Source: Phycisphaerales bacterium (GTDB lineage Bacteria; Planctomycetota; Phycisphaerae; Phycisphaerales; UBA1924). Taken from it: DNA of 64,000 nucleotides. The stretch covers positions 62,001 to 126,000 of the forward strand of contig JAJDDF010000012.1 of NCBI GenBank assembly GCA_029260455.1, in the 5' to 3' direction. Made by a program: the position numbers and the translations under genes. This document shows, piece by piece, positions 1-9,008 of the stretch. Numbering within the stretch: the first letter of the stretch is position 1; each line of letters begins with the position of its first letter. The notes beneath the pieces are model-generated. The model was not told the origin of the DNA. It made no database searches and worked only from the letters and a program-made list of their open reading frames with translations.

Positions 1-1034
1 TACTCTGGCCCGATATATTCCGGAGAGCCCGGTCTGCCCGTCGGGTAGAACGGATTCATTGGGTGGCCGATTTCGTACCCACCTCCACCGAGATCCTCAA
101 ACTCACCATCAGACAGACCAAATGGGTCGCTGGATTGGGCAGGACGACTAGCCACATAGCTAGTCCCATTGCCTCGCCGGAGCCCAACAAAAACACATGC
201 TATGGCGGTAGGTCCGTAGAAATCTTTAGCAGCATCCAAAGCTTCCTGCAAGGCGCGTTCCCAAGCATCGCGTTTCGCCTTTTCCCATGCCAGGATGTCG
301 TCTGGCGGCATCTGCTCGTAGTAGATCTCGTCATGGCCTTGCCCAAGGTAGTTGTAGTGGCCATATCCTTTGTCGTAATCTTTCTTGTCGTACAGATGTG
401 GGCGAACGATGATCTGTTGCCCTTTCTTGTACACCGACCACTCTCGATGATGCTTCCTGGGATCGTACTCAATAATGCGCCCTTCGAGCCTACCTGCAAG
501 TCCAAACGGGTCACCGAATACGCCCGGTGCGAGCGCCACATAGTTCAGCCCGTTCCCAAAGTTAAACCCGTCCCCCCACACCCCAATCGTATCCCTCGTC
601 GTAAACCTCCCCCATTTCGGATCGAGATACCGAGTGCGGTAGTAGTAGAGTCCGGTTTCGGTGTCGTAGTACCGCCCGGTGAAGAGGAACGCATTGTCAA
701 TCTGCGTGTCACCCGGTGAGTTGGCCGGGTCATTGTCGGCCCCGAGGACCATGACACTGCCGTAGTCGTCGTACTCATATCGCTCCTGCACAACACCCAC
801 GCTATTGCTCACTGCCATCGTCGTGAACAGATCATCGGCGTGATACCAGAGGTCTTCATATTGACCTGCCGATGGCTCGTCATAGCGGCGCATCGCGACC
901 ATGTGATCAATGTAGCCTGAATCACCAATGCAAACGTAACTGCGCAATGCATTGCCCGATTCATCCTGCTCTTCGAGCAATTGCCATGCAGATTGACCGC
1001 CCCAGATGAAGCTCCGGGTGGCCCGGTTTGCTTG
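1..1034 (-). pseudogene. RHS-repeat protein, C-terminal fragment (runs off left edge)
   Basis: Reading the minus strand from about 1034 to 1, one frame stays open. It contains the RHS-associated core signature: FTGRYYDTETGLYYYRTRYL (about 676-617), then DPKWGRF, and further on GLNYVALAP and DPFGL. RHS/YD-repeat proteins are large secreted or polymorphic-toxin proteins whose C-terminal tip after the core is variable. Here the tip has a second DPFGL motif near position 118, so two tip modules may be stacked. The frame begins right after a TGA at 1037-1035 that lies inside a palindromic intergenic repeat, and the first ATG is only at 902. The thousands of bases expected upstream are missing. I therefore read it as a 5'-truncated remnant, although an assembly join is possible. 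The 3' end is beyond the window. Confidence 0.7.
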
Positions 1035-1350
1035 TCAAACCGGGAGCGGTGTGATGTGAAGCGCTAGCATGCTTGCAGATGTTGGGTATTGCATGAAAAC
1101 CATGACGCTGGTGATGAGTGAGTGCGTGAGCGAATCGCGCGGTTTCTTCGTGGCACCCATGACACACAGGTCGCCCGCCGCGGCGGGTGGGCCACCAAGA
1201 ATCACGAATAAAGAACGTGGCCTTCGCGGACTCAGACCACGGCACCGGGAATAAGAAGGCGGGCGAGACGCCCACCCCACCAAGAAACACAGGTCGGAGA
1301 CCTGTGCCACCAAAGACAAAGAAACCCCCGCGCTCGCGCTTGGGGCTAGC
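1017..1350. repeat. Mosaic of short palindromic intergenic repeats
   Basis: This gene-free stretch is built from at least four repeat types found elsewhere in the window. There is a hairpin CCCGGTTTG/CAAACCGGG (1022-1044; relatives at 10737, 10785, 18187, 30386, 42473). There is a GAACGTGGCCTTCGCGGACT block (1213-1249; relatives at 6017 and 16775). There is a GGCGGGCGAGACGCCCACCC block (1258-1281; near copy at 19011). A palindrome CACAGGTC/GACCTGTG lies at 1288-1306. A CGCTCGCGCTTGGGGCTAGC block ends at 1350 (near copy at 43985). Apparent open frames across it (for example 961-1353 minus and 1187-1450 plus) are translations of these repeats and are not genes. Confidence 0.85.
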
Positions 1351-1364
1351 CAAGTCAAGACCCC

Positions 1365-2294
1365 CTACCGCCGTCGTCGTGATGCGAGTCGTTCAGCAGT
1401 TGGCACGCGCACGTTCCAGACAAGGCCCATCTTCGACATGGTCCAGATGACTGCATAGCTCGTGTCGGGTTGCCACCAGCGCAGGCCGTGGCGCGCACTG
1501 GTCGGGAAGCCGTGATGGTTGTTGTGCCAGCCTTCGCCGAATGCGAGGACGCCGACAATGAAGTTGTTGCGAGAGTGATCGCGGCTTTCATAGGGCCGCG
1601 TGCCCCACATGTGACAGATCGAATTCACCGACCAAGTCACGTGATGCACAAAGGCGATGCGCGCAAGCCCGCCCCACAGGAAGCCGAGCAGAGCGCCGGA
1701 CCAGCTCAGCGAAATCACGCCGCCGAGCACGGTGGGAATGAGCAAACTCAGCGCAACCCACAGTGGAAAGAGCTTGCTGATGCGGCGGACGAGTTTGGAG
1801 CGCAAAAGATCGGGCGTGTACTTCTTTTCGCGCCCGGCACCGTGCTTGAAGATCCATCCGACATGCGCATTCCAGAAGCCCTTGATCGCGCCGCGGATGC
1901 CGCTGCCCGAGCCGTGCGGTGAATGCGGATCGAGCTCGTGATCCGAGTGCTGATGGTGGCATCGATGGAAAGACACCCAGCGCATGAGCGAGCCTTCGAC
2001 GGCCATGGAGCCGAGTATGCCGAGTGTTGCGGTGACAATCGGGCCGGTGCTGAAGGACTTATGGGCGAACAGTCGGTGATAGCCGATCGTGATGCCAAGC
2101 CCGGTGGCGAAATACATGCCCACGAACAGCGAGAGTTCAAGCCATGAAAACCCGCGTTGCCAGAGCAGTGCCATCGCAAGAATGAGCCCGGCGAAGGGCA
2201 CGAGAACTGCAATGAGCGTAATCACCCGTCGCACCAATGAAGGCGCGATAGGTGCAGAATCATCAAGTGTTGGACTGATGATTGTGTGTGTCAT
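1365..2294 (-). CDS. Acyl-CoA / fatty-acid delta-9 desaturase, membrane di-iron
   Basis: This is a 309-residue integral membrane desaturase that introduces a double bond into a fatty acyl chain using O2 and two electrons. The three histidine boxes that hold the di-iron centre are intact: HRLFAH near residues 73-78, HRCHH near 110-114 and HNNHH near 254-258. Hydrophobic segments lie around residues 22-45, 52-70 and 170-200. Length and motif spacing match the stearoyl-CoA/acyl-lipid delta-9 group. The start ATG is at 2294 with the product beginning MTHTIISP. The gene lies 15 nt downstream of the RRM gene on the same strand, which would fit a cold-adaptation unit (desaturase plus RNA-binding protein); that link is inference. 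Substrate (CoA ester or lipid-bound acyl chain) cannot be told from the sequence. Confidence 0.92.
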   Translation of the reverse strand: MTHTIISPTLDDSAPIAPSLVRRVITLIAVLVPFAGLILAMALLWQRGFSWLELSLFVGMYFATGLGITIGYHRLFAHKSFSTGPIVTATLGILGSMAVEGSLMRWVSFHRCHHQHSDHELDPHSPHGSGSGIRGAIKGFWNAHVGWIFKHGAGREKKYTPDLLRSKLVRRISKLFPLWVALSLLIPTVLGGVISLSWSGALLGFLWGGLARIAFVHHVTWSVNSICHMWGTRPYESRDHSRNNFIVGVLAFGEGWHNNHHGFPTSARHGLRWWQPDTSYAVIWTMSKMGLVWNVRVPTAERLASRRRR

Positions 2295-2309
2295 GAATTG
2301 CGTATCGGT

Positions 2310-2666
2310 TTAGTACCGACCGCGGCCACCACCGCCGCCGCCGCCACCGTATCCGCCGCCACCGCCGCCGCCACCGCCACCGCGGCCGCCGCCATAACCG
2401 CCGCCACCACCACCGGAGCGAGGCTCGCGGGGCTTGGCTTCGTTGACTCTGATCTGACGACCAGAGAACTCTTTGCCATCAAGGGCTTCCATAGCCTTGA
2501 TTGCGGCGCTCTTGTCCGGCATTTCCACAAAGCCGAATCCCTTGGGACGGCCTGTGTCACGGTCCATAATTAACGTGCATTCTGCGACGTCGCCATGCTC
2601 TGTGAAAAGGTCTTGAACCTGCGTCTGCGACATGTCGAATGGGAGGTTTCCCACATAGATCTTCAT
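2310..2666 (-). CDS. RRM-domain glycine-rich RNA-binding protein
   Basis: This 118-residue protein has one RNA-recognition motif followed by a glycine-rich tail. RNP2 is IYVGNL near the N terminus and RNP1 is KGFGFVEM near residue 43-50. From about residue 85 the tail is almost only G with scattered Y and R. This is the bacterial Rbp type seen in cyanobacteria and planctomycetes, often cold-induced and probably acting as an RNA chaperone. I chose the ATG at 2666 because MKIYVGNLPF is the usual family start; the longer open frame to 2696 adds an unconserved MPHWGRNGIS. It is transcribed away from the secreted protein gene at 3003. The tail is encoded by a low-complexity GGC/CCG tract (about 2310-2420) that is prone to length change. 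Confidence 0.9.
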   Translation of the reverse strand: MKIYVGNLPFDMSQTQVQDLFTEHGDVAECTLIMDRDTGRPKGFGFVEMPDKSAAIKAMEALDGKEFSGRQIRVNEAKPREPRSGGGGGGYGGGRGGGGGGGGGGYGGGGGGGGRGRY

Positions 2667-3002
2667 CGATATACCATTTCGCCCCCAATGGGGCATGCCC
2701 CGAAACGTGAAATCCGAGCGAGATCTTCAGGGCCGATCGATCGACGGATGAACAGGCGAGCGGGGTGAGCTTCGACTCCACCCACGCACCCGCGCGGACA
2801 GTATAGGCAAAGTCGGGGGAGGGGGTGTCAATCTGGTCTTTCCCCTTCATGTGGTGGGAAACCCACCCGCCTGTTGATGCTCGGACACGTGGCCAGTCGT
2901 GAGACGGAGGACACATACGGCCCGGCACTTGATCGCAAAGATGGGGCTTCGCCCAAAGGGCGTCGCGCGGTACGATAGGGGGCGACTCGGAGGGCTGATG
3001 CC
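2667..3002. promoter_or_regulatory. Divergent intergenic region with promoter-like site
   Basis: This 336-nt gap separates the RRM gene (minus) and the secreted protein gene (plus). A TACGAT hexamer at 2971-2976 is a plausible -10 box for the plus gene. GGAGGG at 2989-2994 is a good ribosome binding site eight bases before the ATG at 3003. On the minus side a long leader would fit a cold-regulated RRM transcript, but I see no clear box. No gene is recognised in the gap. Confidence 0.4.
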
Positions 3003-5879
3003 ATGACCAGTCGGAATATGACCGGAATTGGGGCAGCGAAATTGAGCGCACTGGCAGGGGGACTTGCGATTGCGTCTGTTGCGATCGCCCAGCCAAATCT
3101 GTACGACCCCGTCGATGCGGCGCTTCAGAAAGCCAAACGACCGAATGCGATGGGCGCTTTGGCCCAGCCGCGCGCGGGGGTGCCCTCGGCGGGTGAGGTG
3201 TGTCTGCAAGCAACGCCGATCGTGAATGGCAGCAGTTTCGATTTCGACAACACGCTCACGAGCGGCGGGTGGGACGAGATTGATCTCTTGACCGCCAATA
3301 CGCCGAACCCGGGCGTGAACTTCTGTATCGGTAACACGACCGGTACCGATCGCAACACCTACTGGTTCAGCTTTGTCGCCACCTCTACCAGCGCGCTGGC
3401 GCATACCTGCGACAGTGTGGCCACAGATTCATCGGCGCAGATGTACTCGGGCTCGTGTGGCAGTCTTGTTGAGATTGCCTGTTCGGAAGATGTGTGCGGC
3501 CCAACGACGTTCAACAGTTATTTGTATGGTGAGGGATTGACGGTTGGTGAGACCTATTACATTCAAGTTGGCAGTTGGAATCTGGCTGCCGCAGGTGCGT
3601 ACAACCTGAAACTCATCTGCCCCGCACCGGATTGCACAACGTGTAGCCCAACTGCAATTATTGACAATGATGGCCCGTGTCTTGATGTTGACTTCGTGCA
3701 AAATGGTGACCCTGCGGCTTCGCCTTCCGTGCCGCCGGGCAACAACAACAACTTTGGGTGCGTCGAACCGGACCTTGCTGCGGGAGATACACCGCGATTT
3801 CAGGATCTGGGCCTGATCTCGACCGTTGAGATTTGCGGCACATTGAATCACAGTCAGCGCAGCGACCAACCAGCCACGGCTTTCTTTACGGATTTCGATT
3901 GGTACACATTCTTCACACCCACCGATGCAACGAATGGGGCACTCGAGCAGCTTGACTATCTATTTTCTTCCAACACGTCAGCCGCCTTCTTCATCATGCA
4001 ACTTGGCCCCTCCAATCTGCGAGGTTGCGATGGTGATACGTTGGCAGACCTTGATATCAACTATGCGGCGTTCCCCTATTACCCATTGACACCGGGGTCG
4101 GGGTTCATCCCGGGGTGTAATGCGACATACGAAGGGTCGGTGTCGCTTCCGGATGGCGAGGAGTTCAATCTCATTGTGCGCAAGACGCGAGCCTTCGATG
4201 CGCCAGCGCTCTGCGTGAACGAAATTGGTCGTGAGTACACCGTGCTACTGGATATCGCAGACCCGCCGATCGGTGCATGTTGCTTCCCGGATGACACGTG
4301 CGCAGAAGTGTTGAGCGCAGACTGTTTCGGCATCTACCGTGGCGACTTCACGTACTGCGCGGGCAATCCCAATGGCCTTGACATCACAGGCCGGACCGAA
4401 GCATCAGCGTGTCCGGATGCGCTGCCATGCCCGCCCGGCGGATTTATTGAAAATCAGGGGCTCGGTGAATTTTATGAATTTGCATTGTGGGGCGACATTA
4501 TCAACTCGGGATGCAATGCTCAGCCGCATCCATTGACCGGCCAAATCGTGCCGATTGCACCCGATCTTGTGCAGTGCGGCGAGACCTGGTGCGCTACGAC
4601 CGGCACACTCGGAAATGGCACTCGCAATATGGACTGGTACCGGTTCACACTCACAGAGCCGGCGCAAGTGACCATCACACTCGACGGCCAAGTTCCCATG
4701 CAACTGTTTGTCTTCGAGACATTCGATGGCAATTTCATCACCTGTCAGGGAGAAACAGTGGTCGGGTTTGAGCAATCCACCACAGAAAATGGCACGCTCG
4801 TGCTCAGTGAATCACTCTGTGCAGGTGATTACTACATCGTGACTGCACCGGGTGGGTTCGTTGGTTTTGATATACCGATTCCCACCTACGACGCGTGGGA
4901 CTATCTCTTTTCAGTGGCGTGTGACCCGGTGCTGCAAGTTGTTGGTGCGTGTTGCCTGAGTGATGCATCGTGCATTGAAACCGATCCGTGCACCTGTGGT
5001 GAACTTGCGGGGTGGTTTTACGGCGAGGGCAGTGTGTGTGCAGAAAAGAGTGTTTTATGCTGCACTGACCTGTGCGATGTTGCAGATGCGCCAGAGAATG
5101 AACCATCGTGCTTTGCCGGATATCAGGATTTTTATAACAGCGGGTGTGATGCACGCAAGTTTGAGAGCTTCCAAACCAACGGGTTCACATTTGCGGGCGA
5201 TCCGACGCCCGATGGCATCGTCGAAATTGATCCATTTATTGATGCAACTTTGGGACAGGTGTTTTGCGGCACAATCGGTGCATTTACAACGAACCTGCGC
5301 CTGAGTGATGGCTCGATCTTTACAGACGGCGTGAACGATACTGACTGGTATCGCATTCAACATGCAGGCGGGGTGCTGCAGGCCTCTGTGCATGCTGACC
5401 GCTTTATCGCGCAGGTCCGGCTGCTGCACGAAACGGCTCCATCTGTGAATCTGTGCGAAGCAGTTTCAAATGATCCGCTATGGATACCCCCTCGGATACC
5501 CCCTCTCATTTTGACACAAGATCGCGGCTCGCAGACGGCTGCCTCCTGCGCATTTGGGGTCGTCAGCTTTGGCGTTCAGCCACCAGGCCTGTATTACCTC
5601 GTCGTGTCACCGATCAATACGGTGTTCGGGGCACCATTTAGTTGCACAGATCCGAGGGACTATCGCTTTGCGTATGGCCCGGCGTTTTGCGCTTGCCCGA
5701 ATGTCGATGATTCGGATGGGCTCGGTGAGGTGAATCTTGCAGACCTTGTCCTTACGTTGTTCAACTTTGGCGGCATTGTCGAGCCGGGTGAAAATGGCGA
5801 TGCAGATTGCGATGGTGATGTTGATCTCGACGATCTGAGCACCGTGCTGTTTGCGTTTGGAACAAGCCTTGGGTGTTAG
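3003..5879 (+). CDS. Large secreted multidomain protein with C-terminal dockerin-like repeats
   Basis: A 958-residue exported protein. The N terminus is a signal peptide (hydrophobic LSALAGGLAIASVAIA, probable cleavage after AIAQ near residue 30). The body has several beta-rich segments carrying DWYRF-type motifs (NMDWYRFTL, DTDWYRIQ), which resemble pre-peptidase C-terminal domains. Between them are two cysteine-rich GACC modules near residues 424 and 648, a repeat style common in Phycisphaerae. The last about 60 residues hold two calcium-loop half repeats (VNLADLVLTLFNFGG and DADCDGDVDLDDL), as in dockerins. No catalytic domain is recognised. It probably works at the cell surface or outside, with the C-terminal repeats as an anchor or docking module. 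It has its own strong ribosome binding site and no clear operon partner. Confidence 0.75.
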   Translation: MTSRNMTGIGAAKLSALAGGLAIASVAIAQPNLYDPVDAALQKAKRPNAMGALAQPRAGVPSAGEVCLQATPIVNGSSFDFDNTLTSGGWDEIDLLTANTPNPGVNFCIGNTTGTDRNTYWFSFVATSTSALAHTCDSVATDSSAQMYSGSCGSLVEIACSEDVCGPTTFNSYLYGEGLTVGETYYIQVGSWNLAAAGAYNLKLICPAPDCTTCSPTAIIDNDGPCLDVDFVQNGDPAASPSVPPGNNNNFGCVEPDLAAGDTPRFQDLGLISTVEICGTLNHSQRSDQPATAFFTDFDWYTFFTPTDATNGALEQLDYLFSSNTSAAFFIMQLGPSNLRGCDGDTLADLDINYAAFPYYPLTPGSGFIPGCNATYEGSVSLPDGEEFNLIVRKTRAFDAPALCVNEIGREYTVLLDIADPPIGACCFPDDTCAEVLSADCFGIYRGDFTYCAGNPNGLDITGRTEASACPDALPCPPGGFIENQGLGEFYEFALWGDIINSGCNAQPHPLTGQIVPIAPDLVQCGETWCATTGTLGNGTRNMDWYRFTLTEPAQVTITLDGQVPMQLFVFETFDGNFITCQGETVVGFEQSTTENGTLVLSESLCAGDYYIVTAPGGFVGFDIPIPTYDAWDYLFSVACDPVLQVVGACCLSDASCIETDPCTCGELAGWFYGEGSVCAEKSVLCCTDLCDVADAPENEPSCFAGYQDFYNSGCDARKFESFQTNGFTFAGDPTPDGIVEIDPFIDATLGQVFCGTIGAFTTNLRLSDGSIFTDGVNDTDWYRIQHAGGVLQASVHADRFIAQVRLLHETAPSVNLCEAVSNDPLWIPPRIPPLILTQDRGSQTAASCAFGVVSFGVQPPGLYYLVVSPINTVFGAPFSCTDPRDYRFAYGPAFCACPNVDDSDGLGEVNLADLVLTLFNFGGIVEPGENGDADCDGDVDLDDLSTVLFAFGTSLGC

Positions 5880-5950
5880 TGCGACTCCCTCACGCGCCAT
5901 TCGTCGGTGGCGTGCGGGATGCGCGACCCACAAGAGGGAAAGAAAAGAAA

Positions 5951-6050
5951 CCCCTCACCCGTCTCGCCTTGGGCGATCCACCCTCTCCCCGCTGCGCAGG
6001 GCGAGGGAGCCGGAAAGAACGTGGCCATCGCTTCACTCAGACCACGGCAC
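5951..6050. repeat. Intergenic repeat (CCCCTCACCC...CCCTCTCCCC type) plus GAACGTGGCC block
   Basis: Bases 5951-6010 match an element of about 60 bp found four more times in the window (16810-16868 inverted, 17689-17747, 30116-30174, 43210-43273). Each has CCCCTCACCC at one end, CCCTCTCCCCGC in the middle and GCGAGGGAGC at the other, with variable inner palindromes. It is directly followed by the GAACGTGGCC block (6017-6050), also seen at 1213 and 16775. The two families are adjacent again at 16775-16868, so they may travel as one composite. Confidence 0.8.
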
Positions 6051-6078
6051 GATGAATGCAGATTCGCCAACTTGCACG

Positions 6079-6118
6079 ATGGGAGAGCAAAAACACCTGC
6101 CCGTTGCCGCTCTCCCAT
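6079..6118. terminator. Perfect 10-bp hairpin before the kinase gene
   Basis: ATGGGAGAGC (6079-6088) pairs perfectly with GCTCTCCCAT (6109-6118) around a 20-nt loop. It could terminate readthrough or shape the kinase leader. Its position inside the longer open frame argues that the kinase does not start at 6056. Confidence 0.45.
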
Positions 6119-6133
6119 ACGCAGTATCGCGCC

Positions 6134-8974
6134 ATGCTTGGGCTCGATCCTTTACACTGCCCCTCAGTGCACGACGCTCAACGATCAACCATCGGTCCAT
6201 ACATCGTCAGCCGCGAGATCGGTCGCGGCGGGATGGGTGTGGTCTATCTTGCCCGCGATTCTCGGCTTGACCGTGATGTGGCGATCAAGGCTTTGCCGGA
6301 ACATGTGGCTGCGGATGCGGAACGCCTCTCGCGATTCGAGCGCGAAGCGAAGACACTTGCACAAATCAACCATCCCAACATTGCGGGCATTCATGGCCTT
6401 GAAGAGCAGGATGGTTCGCGGTTTCTGATTCTTGAATATGTCGAGGGGGAAACACTCGCAGAGCGTCTTGATGGAGGCGCATTGTCAGTTGATGATGCGC
6501 TCGAATTCGGGGCGCAGATCGCGGCGGGGATGGAAGCAGCCCACGAGGCGGGCATTATTCACCGCGATCTGAAGCCGGCGAATATCAAGATCACGCCTGA
6601 AGGCAATGTGAAGGTGCTCGACTTCGGCCTTGCGCGGGCAGATGAATCAGCATCATCGAGTTCGATCAGCGAGAACCCGACACTGACCACTCCTTTTCAG
6701 CACACGCCGACGATGCCTGGGGCGGTGCTGGGGACAGCGCCATACATGAGCCCGGAGCAGGCGCGCGGGCGCAAGGTCGATAAGCGCACCGATATCTGGT
6801 CGTTCGGTGTTGTGCTGTATGAAATGCTTTCGGGGATCGGTCCTTTTCACGGCGAAACTGCGACGGATTCGATCGGTGCGATTCTGCACAAGGATGTTGA
6901 TCTCGCGCAGTTGCCACCCGCAACACCGAAAATGGTGCGCCATGTGATTGAGCGTTGCCTGGCGCGCGACAAGAACGAGCGATATCGAGATATTGGCGAT
7001 GTGCGCCTTGAACTGCAGCGCGCTGACAAAGACGATGCCCCGCCGCCAACACCGAAGAGTTCGCGTGCCCTGCTAGCGATTGTCAGCGCAGCGCTTGTGG
7101 TAGCACTTGTCGCCCTTGGTGCAATGGTGGTCATGAATCAACCCGCGCCGCCGCCTCCATTGACACCAATTCACGTCTCACTTGAACCGCCCAATGATGC
7201 CCGGATTCTCTTCTCGGGCGATCTCGCTGGCCCGCCGGTCGTTTCACCGGACGGCACTCAAATCGCTTTTTGCGCTGCACTTGAAGGCAAGATGCGATCG
7301 CTGTGGGTGCGCGACCTTGGCAAATCAGACCCGCGCGAGCTTTCGAGCACGGATGGTGCCCTGTTTCCATTCTGGAGTCCGGATGGCCGAGAGATTGGTT
7401 TCTTCACGGTCGATTCCCTGCTTCGATTTGATCTCACTAGCGACACGGTGCAGCGCATTTGCGATGTGGCTCAGGCGCGCGGCGGCACATGGGCCGACGA
7501 TGGCAGCATCATCTTCTCACACAACTTTCAGGGCGGGTTGTTGCGTGTAGACACAAATGGCGGCGAACCGACGGAGTTGACGACACTCGACGAGACACAG
7601 CACACCAGTCACCGCTGGCCTTTTGCTATACCGGGAACGAATAAGTTTCTTTTTTTGGCTGTTTCAGCCCGTTCCAACGAGCAGGAGAACAACGCCATAT
7701 ACGTAGGCACGCTCGAGGACACGCCACCGAAAAAAATCATTGCGTGCGACTATCGCGCTGAGTTCATCAATGATCGACTTCTTTATGTCCGAGACAGTGT
7801 GCTACTCGCATCAAAGGTCAATCTTGATGACGCAACAATCACAGATCGTCCCATCGTAATCGCGAAAGACCTTGCGCCGGACCTGTCGACCTGGCACGGG
7901 CAGTTCTCTGCAAGCAGCAGCGGGGTGCTTGTCTTCAGCAGGACTTCTGACAGTAACAGCACCGCAGGCCGAACGGCTCCCTCTTCATTGGCCGCCGAAG
8001 GGGACCGGATCAGTCACTACACACATGCTGGTCGCGTTGCGACAACCTATGCAGCGGGCATGCCCATGCTGAGTTTGGCCCTGAGCCCCGATGGGCGAAC
8101 ACTTGCGATGTCAGTCCTTGCTGTGGACGGAGCGCTCGACATCTGGCTCCACCCGACGGCATGGATCCCGGAACGCAACGTGCGGGGCGCCAGCAAATTG
8201 CAGAAAGATTCTTTCCTCACACTAGAGCCGCAGCGGTTGACTTTTTTATCAGGGGCCGAAGTCGAACCTGTCTGGTCACCTAAAAGCGACGAAGTCATGT
8301 TCTGGTGGGAGGGTGATGCCACCCACCCGAGGGGCATCTACCGCAAACGAATTGGCGGCGGCACGGAAGTTCTTGTCCGTGATAATCAAGGTGAAGACGA
8401 CTATCCGGTTGACTGGACGAGGGACGGCAAGTATCTCGTGTTTGTCACGGGCGGAGCGCTCTTGAATGAAAAAAACGACATCAGGGCGCTGTCTCTAGAA
8501 GACGGTACGGAAATGGCGCTCGTCGAAGCGCCGGGACCGGACTATGACTCCAAGGTTTCTCCAGATGGACGCTGGCTTGCATACACATCCAGAGAATCAG
8601 GGAAAAATGATGTGTATGTGATTCCGTTTGCACCCAACTGGCCCGAGGATAAACGCGCGCAGAAGTGGCGCGTCTCTCCTGACGGCGGCGTTGTGCCGCG
8701 CTGGAGCCGCGAAGGTGATGAGCTGTACTACATCTCCGATGTCGGATCACTTGTCGCGGTTGGTGTCAATGCCGAAGACGAATCTTTCTCATTCACCCCG
8801 CCGCGCGAACTCTTCCCGGCGCCATGGGACACTGGGCGCACATACGATCCGACTCCTGATGCCAAGGACGGCACGAACGGTTTCATGTTCCTCGACAGCG
8901 ACGAAGGCAATGATGCGCCAATCTCGATGATCCTGAACTGGCAGGCGCTGCTCGCTCAGAACCAAGACAAATAA
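6134..8974 (+). CDS. Membrane Ser/Thr protein kinase with C-terminal beta-propeller
   Basis: A eukaryotic-like (PknB/Stk-type) kinase of about 946 residues. The kinase domain spans roughly residues 22-290 with glycine loop GRGGMGVVY, lysine in VAIKAL, catalytic HRDLKPANIK, DFGLA and the APYMSPEQARG activation segment, so it should be active. A single transmembrane helix (about residues 311-335, LLAIVSAALVVALVALGAMV) leads to a long C-terminal part with WD40-like/TolB-type blades (SPDGTQIAF, SPDGREIGF, SPDGRTLAM, SPDGRWLAY), predicted outside the cytoplasm as a sensor. The start is uncertain: ATG 6134 is used, GTG 6167 is also in frame and lies just after a TACACT box (6153-6158). The ggt gene follows after 34 nt and may be co-transcribed. 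Its targets are unknown. Confidence 0.9.
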   Translation: MLGLDPLHCPSVHDAQRSTIGPYIVSREIGRGGMGVVYLARDSRLDRDVAIKALPEHVAADAERLSRFEREAKTLAQINHPNIAGIHGLEEQDGSRFLILEYVEGETLAERLDGGALSVDDALEFGAQIAAGMEAAHEAGIIHRDLKPANIKITPEGNVKVLDFGLARADESASSSSISENPTLTTPFQHTPTMPGAVLGTAPYMSPEQARGRKVDKRTDIWSFGVVLYEMLSGIGPFHGETATDSIGAILHKDVDLAQLPPATPKMVRHVIERCLARDKNERYRDIGDVRLELQRADKDDAPPPTPKSSRALLAIVSAALVVALVALGAMVVMNQPAPPPPLTPIHVSLEPPNDARILFSGDLAGPPVVSPDGTQIAFCAALEGKMRSLWVRDLGKSDPRELSSTDGALFPFWSPDGREIGFFTVDSLLRFDLTSDTVQRICDVAQARGGTWADDGSIIFSHNFQGGLLRVDTNGGEPTELTTLDETQHTSHRWPFAIPGTNKFLFLAVSARSNEQENNAIYVGTLEDTPPKKIIACDYRAEFINDRLLYVRDSVLLASKVNLDDATITDRPIVIAKDLAPDLSTWHGQFSASSSGVLVFSRTSDSNSTAGRTAPSSLAAEGDRISHYTHAGRVATTYAAGMPMLSLALSPDGRTLAMSVLAVDGALDIWLHPTAWIPERNVRGASKLQKDSFLTLEPQRLTFLSGAEVEPVWSPKSDEVMFWWEGDATHPRGIYRKRIGGGTEVLVRDNQGEDDYPVDWTRDGKYLVFVTGGALLNEKNDIRALSLEDGTEMALVEAPGPDYDSKVSPDGRWLAYTSRESGKNDVYVIPFAPNWPEDKRAQKWRVSPDGGVVPRWSREGDELYYISDVGSLVAVGVNAEDESFSFTPPRELFPAPWDTGRTYDPTPDAKDGTNGFMFLDSDEGNDAPISMILNWQALLAQNQDK

Positions 8975-9008
8975 GAGCTGCGCCACGACTTGAAAAGGAC
9001 AACACGCT

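Noticed and set aside
1017-1350. CRISPR-like array
   Set aside because: Repeats here are different palindromic families without regular spacing or a repeated spacer pattern, and there are no cas genes.
961-1353. Minus-strand open frame of 130 codons and overlapping plus-strand frames
   Set aside because: It consists of intergenic repeat sequence and has no conserved protein features; several repeat copies elsewhere give similar false frames.
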